Source: Chthonomonas calidirosea T49 (lineage in GTDB: Bacteria; Armatimonadota; Chthonomonadetes; Chthonomonadales; Chthonomonadaceae). From it: DNA of 64,000 bases. Location: contig NC_021487.1 in NCBI RefSeq assembly GCF_000427095.1, forward strand, positions 3,085,241 through 3,149,240. Direction: 5' to 3'. Of this stretch, positions 1-8,346 are shown one piece after another. Below the pieces are notes generated by a model. The model did no database searches, was not told the DNA's origin, and worked only from the letters and a program-made list of their open reading frames with translations. The position numbers were made by a program, and so were the translations under genes. Each line of letters starts with the position of its first letter. Within the stretch, counting starts at the first letter, position 1.

Positions 1-435
1 ACACCAGAGGTGTCGCAAGCCGCCTCCATTATCTCCACTCACTCACCGGTACGCAAGGCCCTAGTCAAGCGGCAACGCCAGATGGCGCTGGCCGCAGAAA
101 ACGGTGTGGTGCTCGAAGGTCGTGATACAGGAACAGTGGTCGTTCCAGAAGCAGAGCTGAAGATATTTCTAACGGCTTCGCCTCAGGAGCGTGCTCGGCG
201 ACGCGCTGCCGAGCTAAGAGCGCAAGGCTTAGAGGTCTCTGAAGAGGCGATGTTAAAGGAGCAAGAAGAGCGCGACGTGCGTGATAGCCAAAGGACCGAT
301 TCGCCGCTGCGGCGAGCACCCGATGCGATCCTCCTCAATACCGATGGTCTCGACCTCGATGCGGTAGTACAGCAAATACTACGTCTCCATGAAGAGCGTT
401 GTGGTCAGAGTCAATGTGGAGTATCAGAGGCATGA
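1..435 (+). CDS. cmk: cytidylate kinase, 5' end outside the window
   Basis: Phosphorylates CMP and dCMP with ATP in cytosolic pyrimidine nucleotide supply. The frame is open from the first base of the window, so the N-terminal P-loop part lies to the left; about 144 C-terminal residues are visible. Diagnostic parts are EVSQAAS, the VRxxLxxRQRQMA segment, EGRDTGTVVVPEAELKIFLTAS (the NMP-kinase core; families usually have EGRDIGTVV) and the RD..RxxSPLRRAPDAI tail. The TGA stop overlaps the ATG of plsC (ATGA), so the two are translationally coupled, an arrangement common for cmk and plsC. Identity is secure; only the missing start is uncertain. Confidence 0.95.
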   Translation, partial: TPEVSQAASIISTHSPVRKALVKRQRQMALAAENGVVLEGRDTGTVVVPEAELKIFLTASPQERARRRAAELRAQGLEVSEEAMLKEQEERDVRDSQRTDSPLRRAPDAILLNTDGLDLDAVVQQILRLHEERCGQSQCGVSEA

Positions 436-1148
436 AAGCGGGGCAAGCTTGGAAAGAGGTAGGGCTCCCATGTTGGTATCATCGTCTTTGCCGATATCCG
501 CTCGCATGGATATTTCGGCTCTTTTTTCATCTCTACGGGCGACTACAGGTGGTAGGTTTGGAAAATATCCCCAAGACCGGTGCCTTGCTCATTGCGGCTA
601 ACCATGCTAGCGACCTCGATCCTCCGCTGGGATGGGCCGTTATCGCGCAACGGCGCTGGATATGGGGCGTTGCTAAGATCGAGCTCTGGAATCATCCCGT
701 TACTCGGTTTATAACGCGCACAATGCACGGCATTCCTGTGCGACGTGGTAAAGCCGATCTGCGTATGTTCCATCTTGTTCTAGAGCTGTTGGAGAGGGGA
801 GAGGCGATAGGCTTTTTCCCGGAGGGTAGTCGCAGCCGAGACGGAAACCTACAACCTGCGCAGCCGGGTTTGGCGCTATTGGTGCAGAAAAGCGGCGTCC
901 CTGTGGTCCCTGTAGGCGTTGTAGGGACATTCGATATGCTGCCGCCGGGTGCAAAAAAGTTACGGCGGGCACGCCTGGCCATCTGTTTTGGGCCTCCTAT
1001 CCATTTTTCACCCGATGCCTCTCGCGAGCAGATTCTCGAAACGGTTATGACAGCCATTGCCCAGCAGATAGAGGTAGGGAAACGGCAGGTTAGCGAAAAA
1101 AAGCGCGATTTTCCGGGTGAACAGCAGGATGTCCGCAATGGGCTCTAG
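432..1148 (+). CDS. plsC: 1-acyl-sn-glycerol-3-phosphate acyltransferase
   Basis: Transfers an acyl chain to lysophosphatidic acid to give phosphatidic acid at the inner membrane, the second acylation of phospholipid synthesis. The 238-residue protein has the acyltransferase NHASDLD box (HX4D catalytic motif) and FPEGSRSRDG (acyl-acceptor binding), with a hydrophobic segment near the N-terminus (LAWIFRLFFHLY). The frame could start earlier at a TTG, but the ATG at 432 overlaps the cmk stop and follows GGAG/AGAGG, so it is preferred. The C-terminal 20 residues are charged and not part of the domain. The family is certain; the exact acyl substrate is not visible. Confidence 0.9.
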   Translation: MKAGQAWKEVGLPCWYHRLCRYPLAWIFRLFFHLYGRLQVVGLENIPKTGALLIAANHASDLDPPLGWAVIAQRRWIWGVAKIELWNHPVTRFITRTMHGIPVRRGKADLRMFHLVLELLERGEAIGFFPEGSRSRDGNLQPAQPGLALLVQKSGVPVVPVGVVGTFDMLPPGAKKLRRARLAICFGPPIHFSPDASREQILETVMTAIAQQIEVGKRQVSEKKRDFPGEQQDVRNGL

Positions 1149-1213
1149 CAAAAGATGGCTCATTTTGGGTATTTCACTATATCTGTAAAACAGGAGGAAG
1201 GCTGGGGAGAGAG

Positions 1214-1834
1214 ATGCCGCTAACCGTCCTGAACCACGCTCTCGCCGATCACATTGTAACGCGCCTGCGCGATGAAAACACGCCTCCCGAGCAGTTTCGC
1301 CCGCTCACGAGAGCCTTAACGCACATTCTCATTGCGGAGGCCACGAAAAGCCTGCCCACACGCCCCCGTGTCATTCGCACTCCGCTGGAGGAGATGGAAG
1401 GCCGTGAGCTCGATGTGGAGATCGTGGCTGTTCCCGTATTGCGGGCTGGCCTTGGGATGCTGGAACCCACTCTAGAGATGCTCCCCGGTGCGGCCGTTGG
1501 CTATGTGGGTTTAGAGCGTGATGAGGTCACTGCAGAAGCCCATTCTTACTACTGTAAACTGCCGAACATGGCCGGCAAGACAGCATTTTTATTAGATCCC
1601 ATGCTCGCCACTGGCGGGTCCGCCTACCGGGCAGCTAAAAGCCTCTATGAGGCCGGCGCCGAAAAAGTTATCTTACTCTGTGTGGTTGCAGCTCCGCAGG
1701 GCATCGCCCGGTTGGAGGAGGCTTTTCCTTCACTACAGATCGTGGCGGCCGCACGCGATAGAGACTTAAACGCAAAAAGCTTTATATTGCCCGGCCTTGG
1801 CGATTTCGGCGACAGACTTTATGGAACCTTCTAA
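1214..1834 (+). CDS. upp: uracil phosphoribosyltransferase
   Basis: Salvages uracil with PRPP to form UMP. At 206 residues it has the usual length. The PRPP-binding loop appears as LLDPMLATGGSA, preceded by VPVLRAGLGM (dimer and phosphate contact), and the uracil-binding end is PGLGDFGDRLYGTF. A purine-rich GGAGAGAG sequence precedes the ATG. It follows plsC by 65 bases and may be read from the same transcript; with cmk it adds a second pyrimidine nucleotide enzyme to this stretch. No terminator is evident on either side. Confidence 0.95.
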   Translation: MPLTVLNHALADHIVTRLRDENTPPEQFRPLTRALTHILIAEATKSLPTRPRVIRTPLEEMEGRELDVEIVAVPVLRAGLGMLEPTLEMLPGAAVGYVGLERDEVTAEAHSYYCKLPNMAGKTAFLLDPMLATGGSAYRAAKSLYEAGAEKVILLCVVAAPQGIARLEEAFPSLQIVAAARDRDLNAKSFILPGLGDFGDRLYGTF

Positions 1835-1945
1835 GCTCTGTGCCATAATACCACTGTACACGTTAGGACCTGCGCAAAAAGGAGAGGAGCAACCCTGTTA
1901 GTCCCGGCTTGCCGTTCGGGTGATGGGTAAAGCAAATAGCGCACT

Positions 1946-3313
1946 ATGAGCGTATTTGACGGCAAACGCTTGCCTGTAAGCACGTTTAAACTCGACGTGG
2001 AGCGGATGCGCCGCGGCTGGTATTCGGATAAGTATTTCTATAACATTGTGGCCCTCTTGGCCGAGCTTGCTCGGCAGGGGTATCGCTTTGGTGGCAGCTG
2101 CCCCGATCTTTCTGACATCGGGGTTGATGTCTCTAATGTGGATATCGGCAACATTGAGGTCGAGATGCAGTGGTTCCCACGCCGCCAACCGATGTGTATT
2201 GTGGTGGGAGTGGATAAAGCTCTCGCTATATTGCAAACCTGTACCGGCTATTTCAACGAGCACGGTGAATGGGTAGATACGTTTGAAAATCTAGAGGTGC
2301 TGGCCGTTCACGATGGCAATATCGCCACCTACTCCGGTGATCCTATGCAAGTGCAGCCCGTGTTAAAGGTACGAGGGCGCTATCGCGATTTTGCCATTTT
2401 GGAGACACCCACGTTAGGCGCTCTCACGCGCGGTTCCCGTATCGCCACCAACGTCTATCAGGTGCTTGAAGCGGCCAGAGGCAAGGATGTGCTCTTTTTC
2501 CCGGCACGTTTCGATGCCCACGAAGTTCAAGCGGGAGATGGGTACGCCTACCATATCGCCGTGCAGGTCTATAACGCCCATCATGGGCGCACGAACCCCT
2601 CTTTGGTTTCTACCGATGAACAGGGCGATTGGTGGGGTGGGGCAGGAGGGGGCACGGTAGCCCATGCCGCCATCGCCTGTTTTTTGGGAGATACTGCGGA
2701 GACCATGTTGGCCTTCGCCGCGGTTCTACCTCCCTCCATACCGCGTATTGCCTTGGTGGACTTTCATAACAACTGTTTGGGCGATACGCTTACCGTGATG
2801 GAGCGGATGTTTAGCCGCTACATGCAGCTCATAGAGGCCGGTAAGGTTGAAGAGGCCCAGCGCTATGTGCTCTACGGTGTACGCCCAGATACCGGAGGGA
2901 ATATGCGCGATGTAAGCGTCGCTCCTTTAGGTGACCCTCGCCTGGATAATGGGGTAAATCCCCGCCTCTGTTTCGCCTTGCGCGCCGCCATTGATACCGC
3001 TTTTGAGGCGTGGGATCTCCCCACCCGTTGGGTAGATAGGGCGCGTGAATGGTGTCATCGGGTAAAGATCATCGTAAGTGGAGGCTTCAATCCGCAGCGG
3101 ATACGGGCTTTCGAGGAGATGCATGTTCCGGTAGATGCCTATGGGGTAGGCTCAGCGCTCTTCTCGAATTGCGCTGAGTGCGGCACCACAAACGACTATA
3201 CCGCCGATGTCGTGCGGGTCCGTATTCACGGAAAGTGGTATCCTATGGCAAAAAAAGGGCGGCAGGCTTGCGATAACCCCGACCTACAGCCGGTAGACCG
3301 ACTGCCGTCCTAA
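1946..3313 (+). CDS. pncB: nicotinate phosphoribosyltransferase
   Basis: Makes nicotinate mononucleotide from nicotinate and PRPP in NAD salvage. The 455-residue protein shows the NAPRTase pattern: FKLDVERMRRGWYSDKYF near the N-terminus, ILETPTLGALTRGSRIAT in the middle, RFDAHEVQAGDGYAYH, VDFHNNCLGDT and a late IIVSGGFNPQRIRAFEEM (phosphate-binding strand). Near the end, NCAECGTTNDYTADVVR is followed by HGKWYPMAKKGRQ. An in-frame TAG lies six bases before the ATG, so the start cannot be earlier; no good ribosome site sits directly before it, while AAAGGAGAGGAG lies about 55 bases upstream, which is odd. Function is confident at family level. Confidence 0.85.
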   Translation: MSVFDGKRLPVSTFKLDVERMRRGWYSDKYFYNIVALLAELARQGYRFGGSCPDLSDIGVDVSNVDIGNIEVEMQWFPRRQPMCIVVGVDKALAILQTCTGYFNEHGEWVDTFENLEVLAVHDGNIATYSGDPMQVQPVLKVRGRYRDFAILETPTLGALTRGSRIATNVYQVLEAARGKDVLFFPARFDAHEVQAGDGYAYHIAVQVYNAHHGRTNPSLVSTDEQGDWWGGAGGGTVAHAAIACFLGDTAETMLAFAAVLPPSIPRIALVDFHNNCLGDTLTVMERMFSRYMQLIEAGKVEEAQRYVLYGVRPDTGGNMRDVSVAPLGDPRLDNGVNPRLCFALRAAIDTAFEAWDLPTRWVDRAREWCHRVKIIVSGGFNPQRIRAFEEMHVPVDAYGVGSALFSNCAECGTTNDYTADVVRVRIHGKWYPMAKKGRQACDNPDLQPVDRLPS

Positions 3314-3340
3314 CAAATCACTCAACGAGGAAATCGTCAG

Positions 3341-4015
3341 ATGGTTGTTGTTCATCTTCCGACATCTCAAGAAAATCGCCCGTCGTGGAGGCGCTGTCTA
3401 CGCTCTCTGCGGCTTGCTCAACCCTTCATTCACCCGTTGTATAGGGTGCAACGCGATGGGTTAAATGTGCAGCTATGGTCTGCCTCCTATAAGTTGCCAG
3501 CGCGCATGCTGGGGGCGCCCTTCTTTCGAAGAAAGCAGGCCTTCATTGTGCCCGTTTCCCCTGATCTCAAGATGGTTTATGGAGCGGCGAAGCTTGCGCG
3601 CGACTATGGAGCCGATCGCCCTCAAAGGGAGGCCGATCGGTTCGCCCCCCTGCCACCGGGTGAGGCGCTTATTGTTAGTGGCGCGCGCTATCGCTATACT
3701 TATACGGCGCTCGCCGTTATTTTCGATCAGCAAAAACAGAGCTCCCCTGAACGCATTGTTCACGCGGTGCGCAGAGCGATGGAGCTAGCACGTCAACGTG
3801 ATTGCACGGGCGTTATCTTGCCGGATTTCACCAACAACCTCATGCCCCAACCAAACCAAGTTACACCATCTTTGCAAAGGGCTGTTGCCGAAGCGACTGC
3901 GCTGGCTATGGTGGAGGCCATTCGCGCCTGCCGCGGACTTATGGAGCATATTCACCTCTGGTGCTACGATCCAAGCAACGCAGAGGTCTATCTGCGAGAG
4001 CTTAGGCGTCTCTAA
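3341..4015 (+). CDS. macro-domain-like protein
   Basis: A 224-residue soluble protein that I read as a divergent macro domain, a fold that binds ADP-ribose and related nucleotides. The order of elements fits: an early GAAKLARDYGAD helix, APLPPGEALIVSGARY..TYTALAVIFDQ (the strand that often ends in HAVGP), a long helix RIVHAVRRAMELARQRDCTGVILPDFTNNL (the family's A..A...G...SVAFPAIS strand) and a final AMVEAIRACR..EHIHLWCYDPSNAEVY. The usual glycine-rich loop is weak, so activity is uncertain. Its TAA overlaps the ATG of the next gene (TAATG), implying coupled translation with the ComB-type phosphatase. The family call is an inference from pattern only. Confidence 0.5.
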   Translation: MVVVHLPTSQENRPSWRRCLRSLRLAQPFIHPLYRVQRDGLNVQLWSASYKLPARMLGAPFFRRKQAFIVPVSPDLKMVYGAAKLARDYGADRPQREADRFAPLPPGEALIVSGARYRYTYTALAVIFDQQKQSSPERIVHAVRRAMELARQRDCTGVILPDFTNNLMPQPNQVTPSLQRAVAEATALAMVEAIRACRGLMEHIHLWCYDPSNAEVYLRELRRL

Positions 4016-4776
4016 TGCACGTAATGGAGATTCGTGTCGCGCTCTTGCCAGTTTTGGCTGGGGATGTTCAGGACGCTGTCTGCATCGTTATAGACGCCCT
4101 ACGTGCTACCTCGGCCATCGCAGTGCTTTTTGCGCGCAACTGCCCACGTGTGTACGTGGCAGCGGGACATGAAGCTGCTATCCGTTTTGCACGCGAGAAC
4201 CGCCTGTTGCTGTGTGGAGAAACAGGAGGACGAAAGCCGGAAGGGTTCGACTTCGGTAACTCCCCTGTGGAGTTTCTCACACAAGATTTTCAAGGGCGCC
4301 CGGTGGTGCTTTCCACGACCAACGGCACCTATGCTTTATCACAGGTTAGGCAGGCTCGGCACGTTTTTGCAGGGGCGCCCCTCAATCGAACAGCCGTTGC
4401 ACAAGCGGCCTGGACTGCAGCCCAACAGGCTGAGGCGGATATCGTTATCGTGTGCAGCGGAACCGATGGGGATTTCACACTGGAGGACGCCACTTCTGCT
4501 GGTCTCTTTGTGGAAGCGCTCATCGCTCAAGCCACACCCTGGGAACTACCTCTATTAGATGATGCGGCTGTGGCCTGTAAGCGGCTGTGGCAACAAGATC
4601 CTCAACTCCTTCGAAGCTGGCTTGAGGGACGCCATGCGCAACATCTTGCCGAAATAGGTTTTGGCGAGGATGTCGCCTACTGTGCGCAGCTCGATCGGCT
4701 ATCGGTTGTCCCCGAATTGGTAAGAGACTCGTCGGCTGAGCTGCCGACGGCGCCTATCTTTCTCGTTCCGGCTTAA
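4015..4776 (+). CDS. comB: 2-phosphosulfolactate phosphatase (ComB) family
   Basis: ComB enzymes remove phosphate from 2-phosphosulfolactate; in bacteria the same family occurs without coenzyme M synthesis and the physiological substrate is often unknown. The 253-residue protein has the family's signature blocks: VIDALRATSAIAVLFA near the N-terminus (Asp and Arg of the active site), LLCGETGGRKPEGFDFGNSP, VVLSTTNGTYAL and IVCSGTDGDFTLEDATSAG. It begins on the stop codon of the macro-like gene (TAATG), so the two are made together. A second ATG three codons in is an alternative start. Family assignment is strong, substrate unproven. Confidence 0.85.
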   Translation: MHVMEIRVALLPVLAGDVQDAVCIVIDALRATSAIAVLFARNCPRVYVAAGHEAAIRFARENRLLLCGETGGRKPEGFDFGNSPVEFLTQDFQGRPVVLSTTNGTYALSQVRQARHVFAGAPLNRTAVAQAAWTAAQQAEADIVIVCSGTDGDFTLEDATSAGLFVEALIAQATPWELPLLDDAAVACKRLWQQDPQLLRSWLEGRHAQHLAEIGFGEDVAYCAQLDRLSVVPELVRDSSAELPTAPIFLVPA

Positions 4777-4784
4777 ATAAAAGT

Positions 4785-4964
4785 CTAAAGCACCTCTTTG
4801 TTCTTGCTCGTTAGCAGCTTATAGACCTCGGAGATGAGCCACACGAGGAGTGCGATCTCTAAAGCGATGAAAAAGAGATGACCAACCCAGGCGATCACGC
4901 CGAGCAAAAGCTTCCATAGGATGAAGCCGATGATCATCGCAACGATGAGAAACAAGATGCGCAT
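4785..4964 (-). CDS. 59-residue two-helix membrane peptide
   Basis: A short gene that reads MRILFLIVAMIIGF..., with two hydrophobic helices (about residues 2-27 and 29-46) and a charged tail ending KNKEVL. AGGAAGGGG precedes the ATG at a workable distance. It lies 24 bases downstream of the YihY gene on the same strand, so the two probably share a transcript. Length, composition and ribosome site support a real gene, but no family was recognised. It stops 8 bases short of the convergent comB stop, with no clear terminator between. Confidence 0.65.
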   Translation of the reverse strand: MRILFLIVAMIIGFILWKLLLGVIAWVGHLFFIALEIALLVWLISEVYKLLTSKNKEVL

Positions 4965-4988
4965 TGCCGAACCCCTTCCTATTTTTAT

Positions 4989-5951
4989 CTACTCTTGAAT
5001 AGACGTAATTTCTGCACGAGTCGTTTCCTGCGCGTCTTTCCGCGCTTTGCGAGCTAAGTCGGCCGCAATCTCCGCGCCAAGCAGAAAGATGACCATGGAG
5101 TAGTAGGTCCAGATCACCAGCGCTACAAGTTTGCTAAGTGAACCATACAGCTTATCGTAGGAGTGGAAACGAAGAAGGAAGAAGCTGAATGCAATTCGAA
5201 TGAGCTCCCAGAAAATAGCGGCCACGAGGGCACCGATGAAGGCGGGGCGTTTCGGCGGGCGATAGGCGGGCAGGAGCCGGTAAAGCTCGTAGAATAGAAG
5301 CGTTGTAAGGACAAGCGGCAGTAGCGTAAGCCCTACTTGCATAAGAGAACGAAGAGAAGAGGTAAGATAGGGAAAAAGATGAGAGAAGAAGGCCATAATC
5401 ACCGAGGCACTCACGTCAGCACCCATAAAAAGAATGGCAAGCACGGTCGCCTCTAAAGCAACAAGGCGTCTCTGATACCACTTACGCGGTTCATGTACCT
5501 CCCATATGAGGTTAAGTGCGTTTTCGAGCACGAGAAATGCTTGATGCGCCCCATAGAGCAATCCCACCAACCCAATAAGTCCTAGGGTGCCTCGACTTGC
5601 CAGAACATGACCAAGAGTGGACTGCAAAAAGCGCGGATTAAGGGGCAGAAAGCCCTCAACAGAAGCGATAAAGCTATGAAGAGCGCGTTCAGAACCGCCA
5701 ATAAAAAATCCTATAACCGCAATACCAAAAGCAAGCAGCGGCACCAGAGAGAGGAGAATGCAGTAGGCACAGGCGCAGGCCATCATGCTTCCTTCATGCC
5801 GGCTATAGGCCTGGTAAATGGTGTAGAGATAGCGCCAGATGATGTGGCCTATGCGCCTGCTGTAGCGATAAGACTCCGACAACCATTGTCTTTTCAGGTT
5901 CTTTGGGGTCATAAAAAATCTACGCGCGGAAACCACCGGCTTTAGCCACAC
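4989..5951 (-). CDS. YihY/BrkB (RBN-like) inner-membrane protein
   Basis: A 320-residue integral membrane protein of the YihY/virulence factor BrkB family (often mislabelled ribonuclease BN); the function is unsettled. At least six hydrophobic segments follow a basic N-terminus; family landmarks are the A..CAYCILLSLVPLLAF segment, the GLIGLVGLLYGAHQAFLVLENALNLIWEV segment, and RLLPAYRPPKRPAFIGALVAAIFWELIRIAF with YDKLYGSLSKLVALVIWTYYSMVIFLLGAEI near the end. The start is a GTG 13 bases after AGGAGG; an ATG 13 codons later lacks a ribosome site. The ribosome site itself can pair with bases just before the GTG (see 5952-5969). Confidence 0.85.
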   Translation of the reverse strand: MWLKPVVSARRFFMTPKNLKRQWLSESYRYSRRIGHIIWRYLYTIYQAYSRHEGSMMACACAYCILLSLVPLLAFGIAVIGFFIGGSERALHSFIASVEGFLPLNPRFLQSTLGHVLASRGTLGLIGLVGLLYGAHQAFLVLENALNLIWEVHEPRKWYQRRLVALEATVLAILFMGADVSASVIMAFFSHLFPYLTSSLRSLMQVGLTLLPLVLTTLLFYELYRLLPAYRPPKRPAFIGALVAAIFWELIRIAFSFFLLRFHSYDKLYGSLSKLVALVIWTYYSMVIFLLGAEIAADLARKARKDAQETTRAEITSIQE

Positions 5952-5969
5952 GGAGGAAGCGCATCCTCC
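5952..5969 (-). promoter_or_regulatory. hairpin sequestering the YihY ribosome site
   Basis: On the minus strand GGAGGA is followed by a six-base loop and a perfect TCCTCC, ending directly before the GTG start. The only ribosome-binding sequence of the gene is thus one arm of a stem. This may hold translation low or make it conditional; no ligand or factor is implied by the sequence. Confidence 0.4.
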
Positions 5970-5976
5970 TTTGTAA

Positions 5977-6004
5977 GTAGGGGCGCAACACCTTGCGCCC
6001 CTAC
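5977..6004. repeat. 12-bp perfect inverted repeat, REP-like
   Basis: GTAGGGGCGCAA and its exact complement flank a four-base loop. There is no T-run on either side, so it is not a standard terminator. GC-rich palindromes beginning GTAGGGGCGCA are widespread intergenic repeats in many bacteria; no second copy was seen in this window. It lies between the FAH-family gene and the YihY gene, both on the minus strand. Confidence 0.55.
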
Positions 6005-6089
6005 ATTCGCATTGGTTGAGGACAGATATGTCTGTCGCGCTAGAGCAGATCGGCTGCCTTTAAGTGCACGGTTGTTTACTAGGTGTTGC

Positions 6090-7049
6090 TTATACAACCT
6101 GATTCTCTAGGGTTCCAAGCAGATCAACTTCTAAGCGCACGACGTCGCCGGGGCGAAGCCAAGGGTAGGTTCCCGAAGGAAACTCTACCAGACTGCCAGT
6201 GCCCACAGTGCCGGAGCCGATGAGGTCACCTGGTAAGAGGGTTGTATTTCGGGAGGCGTGGGCGATGAGCTCAGCAAACGTCCAGTGCATCTCTTTGAGA
6301 TTGCCATGGGATATCTGCTGTCCGTTTACAAAAGCTTTCATCGTGAGGTCATAACGCCGTCCCCGTCCGCTTTCAGGTAACACTCGTGGCTCCAACTCAT
6401 CGGGCGTTACGAGGTAAGGCCCTAGGGAGGTTGCGAAGTCCTTGCTTTTGGCAGGGCCAAGCCCCACTTTCATTTCACGCCGTTGAATATCGCGTGCGCT
6501 CCAGTCGTTTAAAATGGTGAAGCCGGCAATGTAGTCATCTGCCTCCTCTACAGGAATGTTACAACCTGCCATTCCAATTACCGCTGCAACCTCTAGCTCG
6601 AAGTCGAGCTCCTCCGTTTCTACGGGTTTGGGCACTGCGGCCCCGTGCGGTAGCATACAGGCCGTATTGGAAAAGTAGAAAGCCGGAGCCTCATACCACT
6701 CCGGAATCATGTCGAGCCCTCTATTGCGTCGTGCGTTACGCACATGGGCCTCAAAGGCATAGAAGTCTCGAAAGGAAGTGGGGTGCACGGGCAGATCGAG
6801 GTCTTCAGGGGGGAAGGGTCTACGGAAAGGTCGAAGTTCCTCCGGCCCGATCTTCTCAAGCCGTTTTTGATGACGCTCTAAAAGGTTGCCTCGCTTGCGC
6901 ATTTGGCAGATAATCGGCAGAAACTCGTTGGCGTCAAGCGGCATGGTAAGACGGAGATCGCCGGGCACCGTTACCGCAAAGTCGAATATCTCCTCTCCGA
7001 TCAGAATATAGTAGAAGCGCGGCTCGCTCTTAAGACGAAGCAACTTCAT
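6090..7049 (-). CDS. fumarylacetoacetate hydrolase-family protein
   Basis: Enzymes of this fold cleave carbon-carbon bonds of acylpyruvates; beside hppD the likely role is the last step of tyrosine/homogentisate breakdown. The 319-residue protein has the catalytic core: YFSNTACMLPHG, the metal-binding FELEVAAVIG (E-x-E), GFTILNDWSARDIQRRE with KSKDFATSLGPYLVT, and the C-terminal LLPGDLIGSGTVGTGS. It is shorter than eukaryotic fumarylacetoacetase (about 420 residues), so it could be a related acylpyruvase. Its ATG overlaps the hppD stop (ATGA), which ties it to tyrosine catabolism. A homogentisate dioxygenase is not in the window. Confidence 0.85.
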   Translation of the reverse strand: MKLLRLKSEPRFYYILIGEEIFDFAVTVPGDLRLTMPLDANEFLPIICQMRKRGNLLERHQKRLEKIGPEELRPFRRPFPPEDLDLPVHPTSFRDFYAFEAHVRNARRNRGLDMIPEWYEAPAFYFSNTACMLPHGAAVPKPVETEELDFELEVAAVIGMAGCNIPVEEADDYIAGFTILNDWSARDIQRREMKVGLGPAKSKDFATSLGPYLVTPDELEPRVLPESGRGRRYDLTMKAFVNGQQISHGNLKEMHWTFAELIAHASRNTTLLPGDLIGSGTVGTGSLVEFPSGTYPWLRPGDVVRLEVDLLGTLENQVV

Positions 7050-8152
7050 AAGGTTCCTCGCAACGCCTGCTCCCGCTCGATGGCCTCAAAAAGCGCCTTG
7101 AAGTTTCCTTTACCGAACGATTGCGACCCATGTCGTTGGATGACTTCGAAGAAAAGGGTAGGCCGATCTTCTACCGGTTTCGTAAAAATTTGTAGGAGAT
7201 AGCCCTCATCATCGCGGTCTACGAGGATTCCTAACTGGGCTAACTCGTGAAGGTCTTCTTCAATTTGGCCTACGCGGGCTGGCAGCATCTCGTAATAGGC
7301 GTCGGGGACATGAAGGAAGGAGACGTCGTTATGACGTAAAGCCCGCACGGTGGCGATGATGTCGTCCGTGGAAAGCGCTATGTGCTGTACGCCGGGGCCA
7401 CCGTAGAACTCAAGGAACTCCTCAACCTGCGACCGTTTACGGCCGGGAGCGGGTTCATTGAGAGGAAACTTAATGCGTCCTTGGCCATCCTGTACCACTT
7501 TTGACATAAGGGCCGTATACTCTGTGCTGATGTCCTTATCGTCGAAGCTGATCAACTGCTTAAAGCCAAGCACCTCCTCATAGAAGTGAACCCAACGATC
7601 CATTTGTCCTAGCTCTACGTTTCCGACAATATGGTCTATGCTTTTGAACCCCACCGGATGGAAGGTGCGTGGGCTATAGCGCTCCGGGTCGAGCGGCTTA
7701 AAGCCCGGAGCAAAGAGACCACGATAGCGATCGCGATTGACAAAACTGTGGATGGTATCGCCATAGGTGTGAATGGCTGCGTGAACGTAAACCCCCTCCT
7801 CATCCTCGTGGTAGGTGGGCGCTTTGGCGCTCATGGCGCCTTTGGCTAGGGCGGTTTGATAGGCTGCCTCCACATCGTCCACTTCAAAGGCGATATCCTG
7901 CACGCTATCGCCGTGAATCAGCAGGCGTTGATTATCGGGGTGGTCGGCACGGAGTGGAGAAGCGAGCACAAAATGGATATCGCCTTGGCGCAAAAGATAG
8001 GCGGCCTCATGGCGAACCCCGGTCTCTAGACCGGCGTAGGCAACTACCTCAAAACCAAAGGCATTGCGATAGAAATAAGCCGATTGGCGGGCGTTTCCCA
8101 CAAAAAACCTTATGTGGTCAATGCGACGTATGGGCAGCTCTTGTGTGTTCAT
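7046..8152 (-). CDS. hppD: 4-hydroxyphenylpyruvate dioxygenase
   Basis: Converts 4-hydroxyphenylpyruvate to homogentisate using Fe(II) and oxygen. Two vicinal-oxygen-chelate halves are visible: an N-terminal RRIDHIRFFVGNARQSAYFY and a catalytic half beginning FKSIDHIVGNVELGQMDRWVHFYEEVLGF. The iron ligands fit the H of DHIVGN, the H of VQHIALSTDDI and the E of TLFFEVIQRHG; the end carries FGKGNFKALFEAIEREQ as in the family. The reading frame extends 18 codons further upstream, but ATG 8152 follows GAGGAG by eight bases and gives the usual length of 368 residues. It is first in a two-gene operon with the FAH-family hydrolase. Confidence 0.93.
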   Translation of the reverse strand: MNTQELPIRRIDHIRFFVGNARQSAYFYRNAFGFEVVAYAGLETGVRHEAAYLLRQGDIHFVLASPLRADHPDNQRLLIHGDSVQDIAFEVDDVEAAYQTALAKGAMSAKAPTYHEDEEGVYVHAAIHTYGDTIHSFVNRDRYRGLFAPGFKPLDPERYSPRTFHPVGFKSIDHIVGNVELGQMDRWVHFYEEVLGFKQLISFDDKDISTEYTALMSKVVQDGQGRIKFPLNEPAPGRKRSQVEEFLEFYGGPGVQHIALSTDDIIATVRALRHNDVSFLHVPDAYYEMLPARVGQIEEDLHELAQLGILVDRDDEGYLLQIFTKPVEDRPTLFFEVIQRHGSQSFGKGNFKALFEAIEREQALRGTL

Positions 8153-8211
8153 GTTCGTCTCCTCGATGTGTGCGAGTGTGCTTATAGCAGGCCTTTTGGG
8201 CTTCAAAGACT

Positions 8212-8240
8212 ATTATGGTTTGTTCATTCAACCCTGTCAA
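8212..8240 (-). promoter_or_regulatory. sigma-70 promoter of hppD operon
   Basis: On the minus strand TTGACA (8240-8235) and CATAAT (8217-8212) are 17 bases apart, giving a start near 8205 and a leader of about 50 bases. The -35 is perfect and the -10 matches five of six. It sits in the intergenic space shared with deoC, which is transcribed the other way. Confidence 0.75.
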
Positions 8241-8346
8241 GGGCAACGGGTTTTGCGGTGGGCGCGTTGCTGCGATTTTGCTGCATTATAGAGACTTTAG
8301 ACAGGTATAACATACAGGATTTTGAACTTTGGATGGAGCTAAAAAT

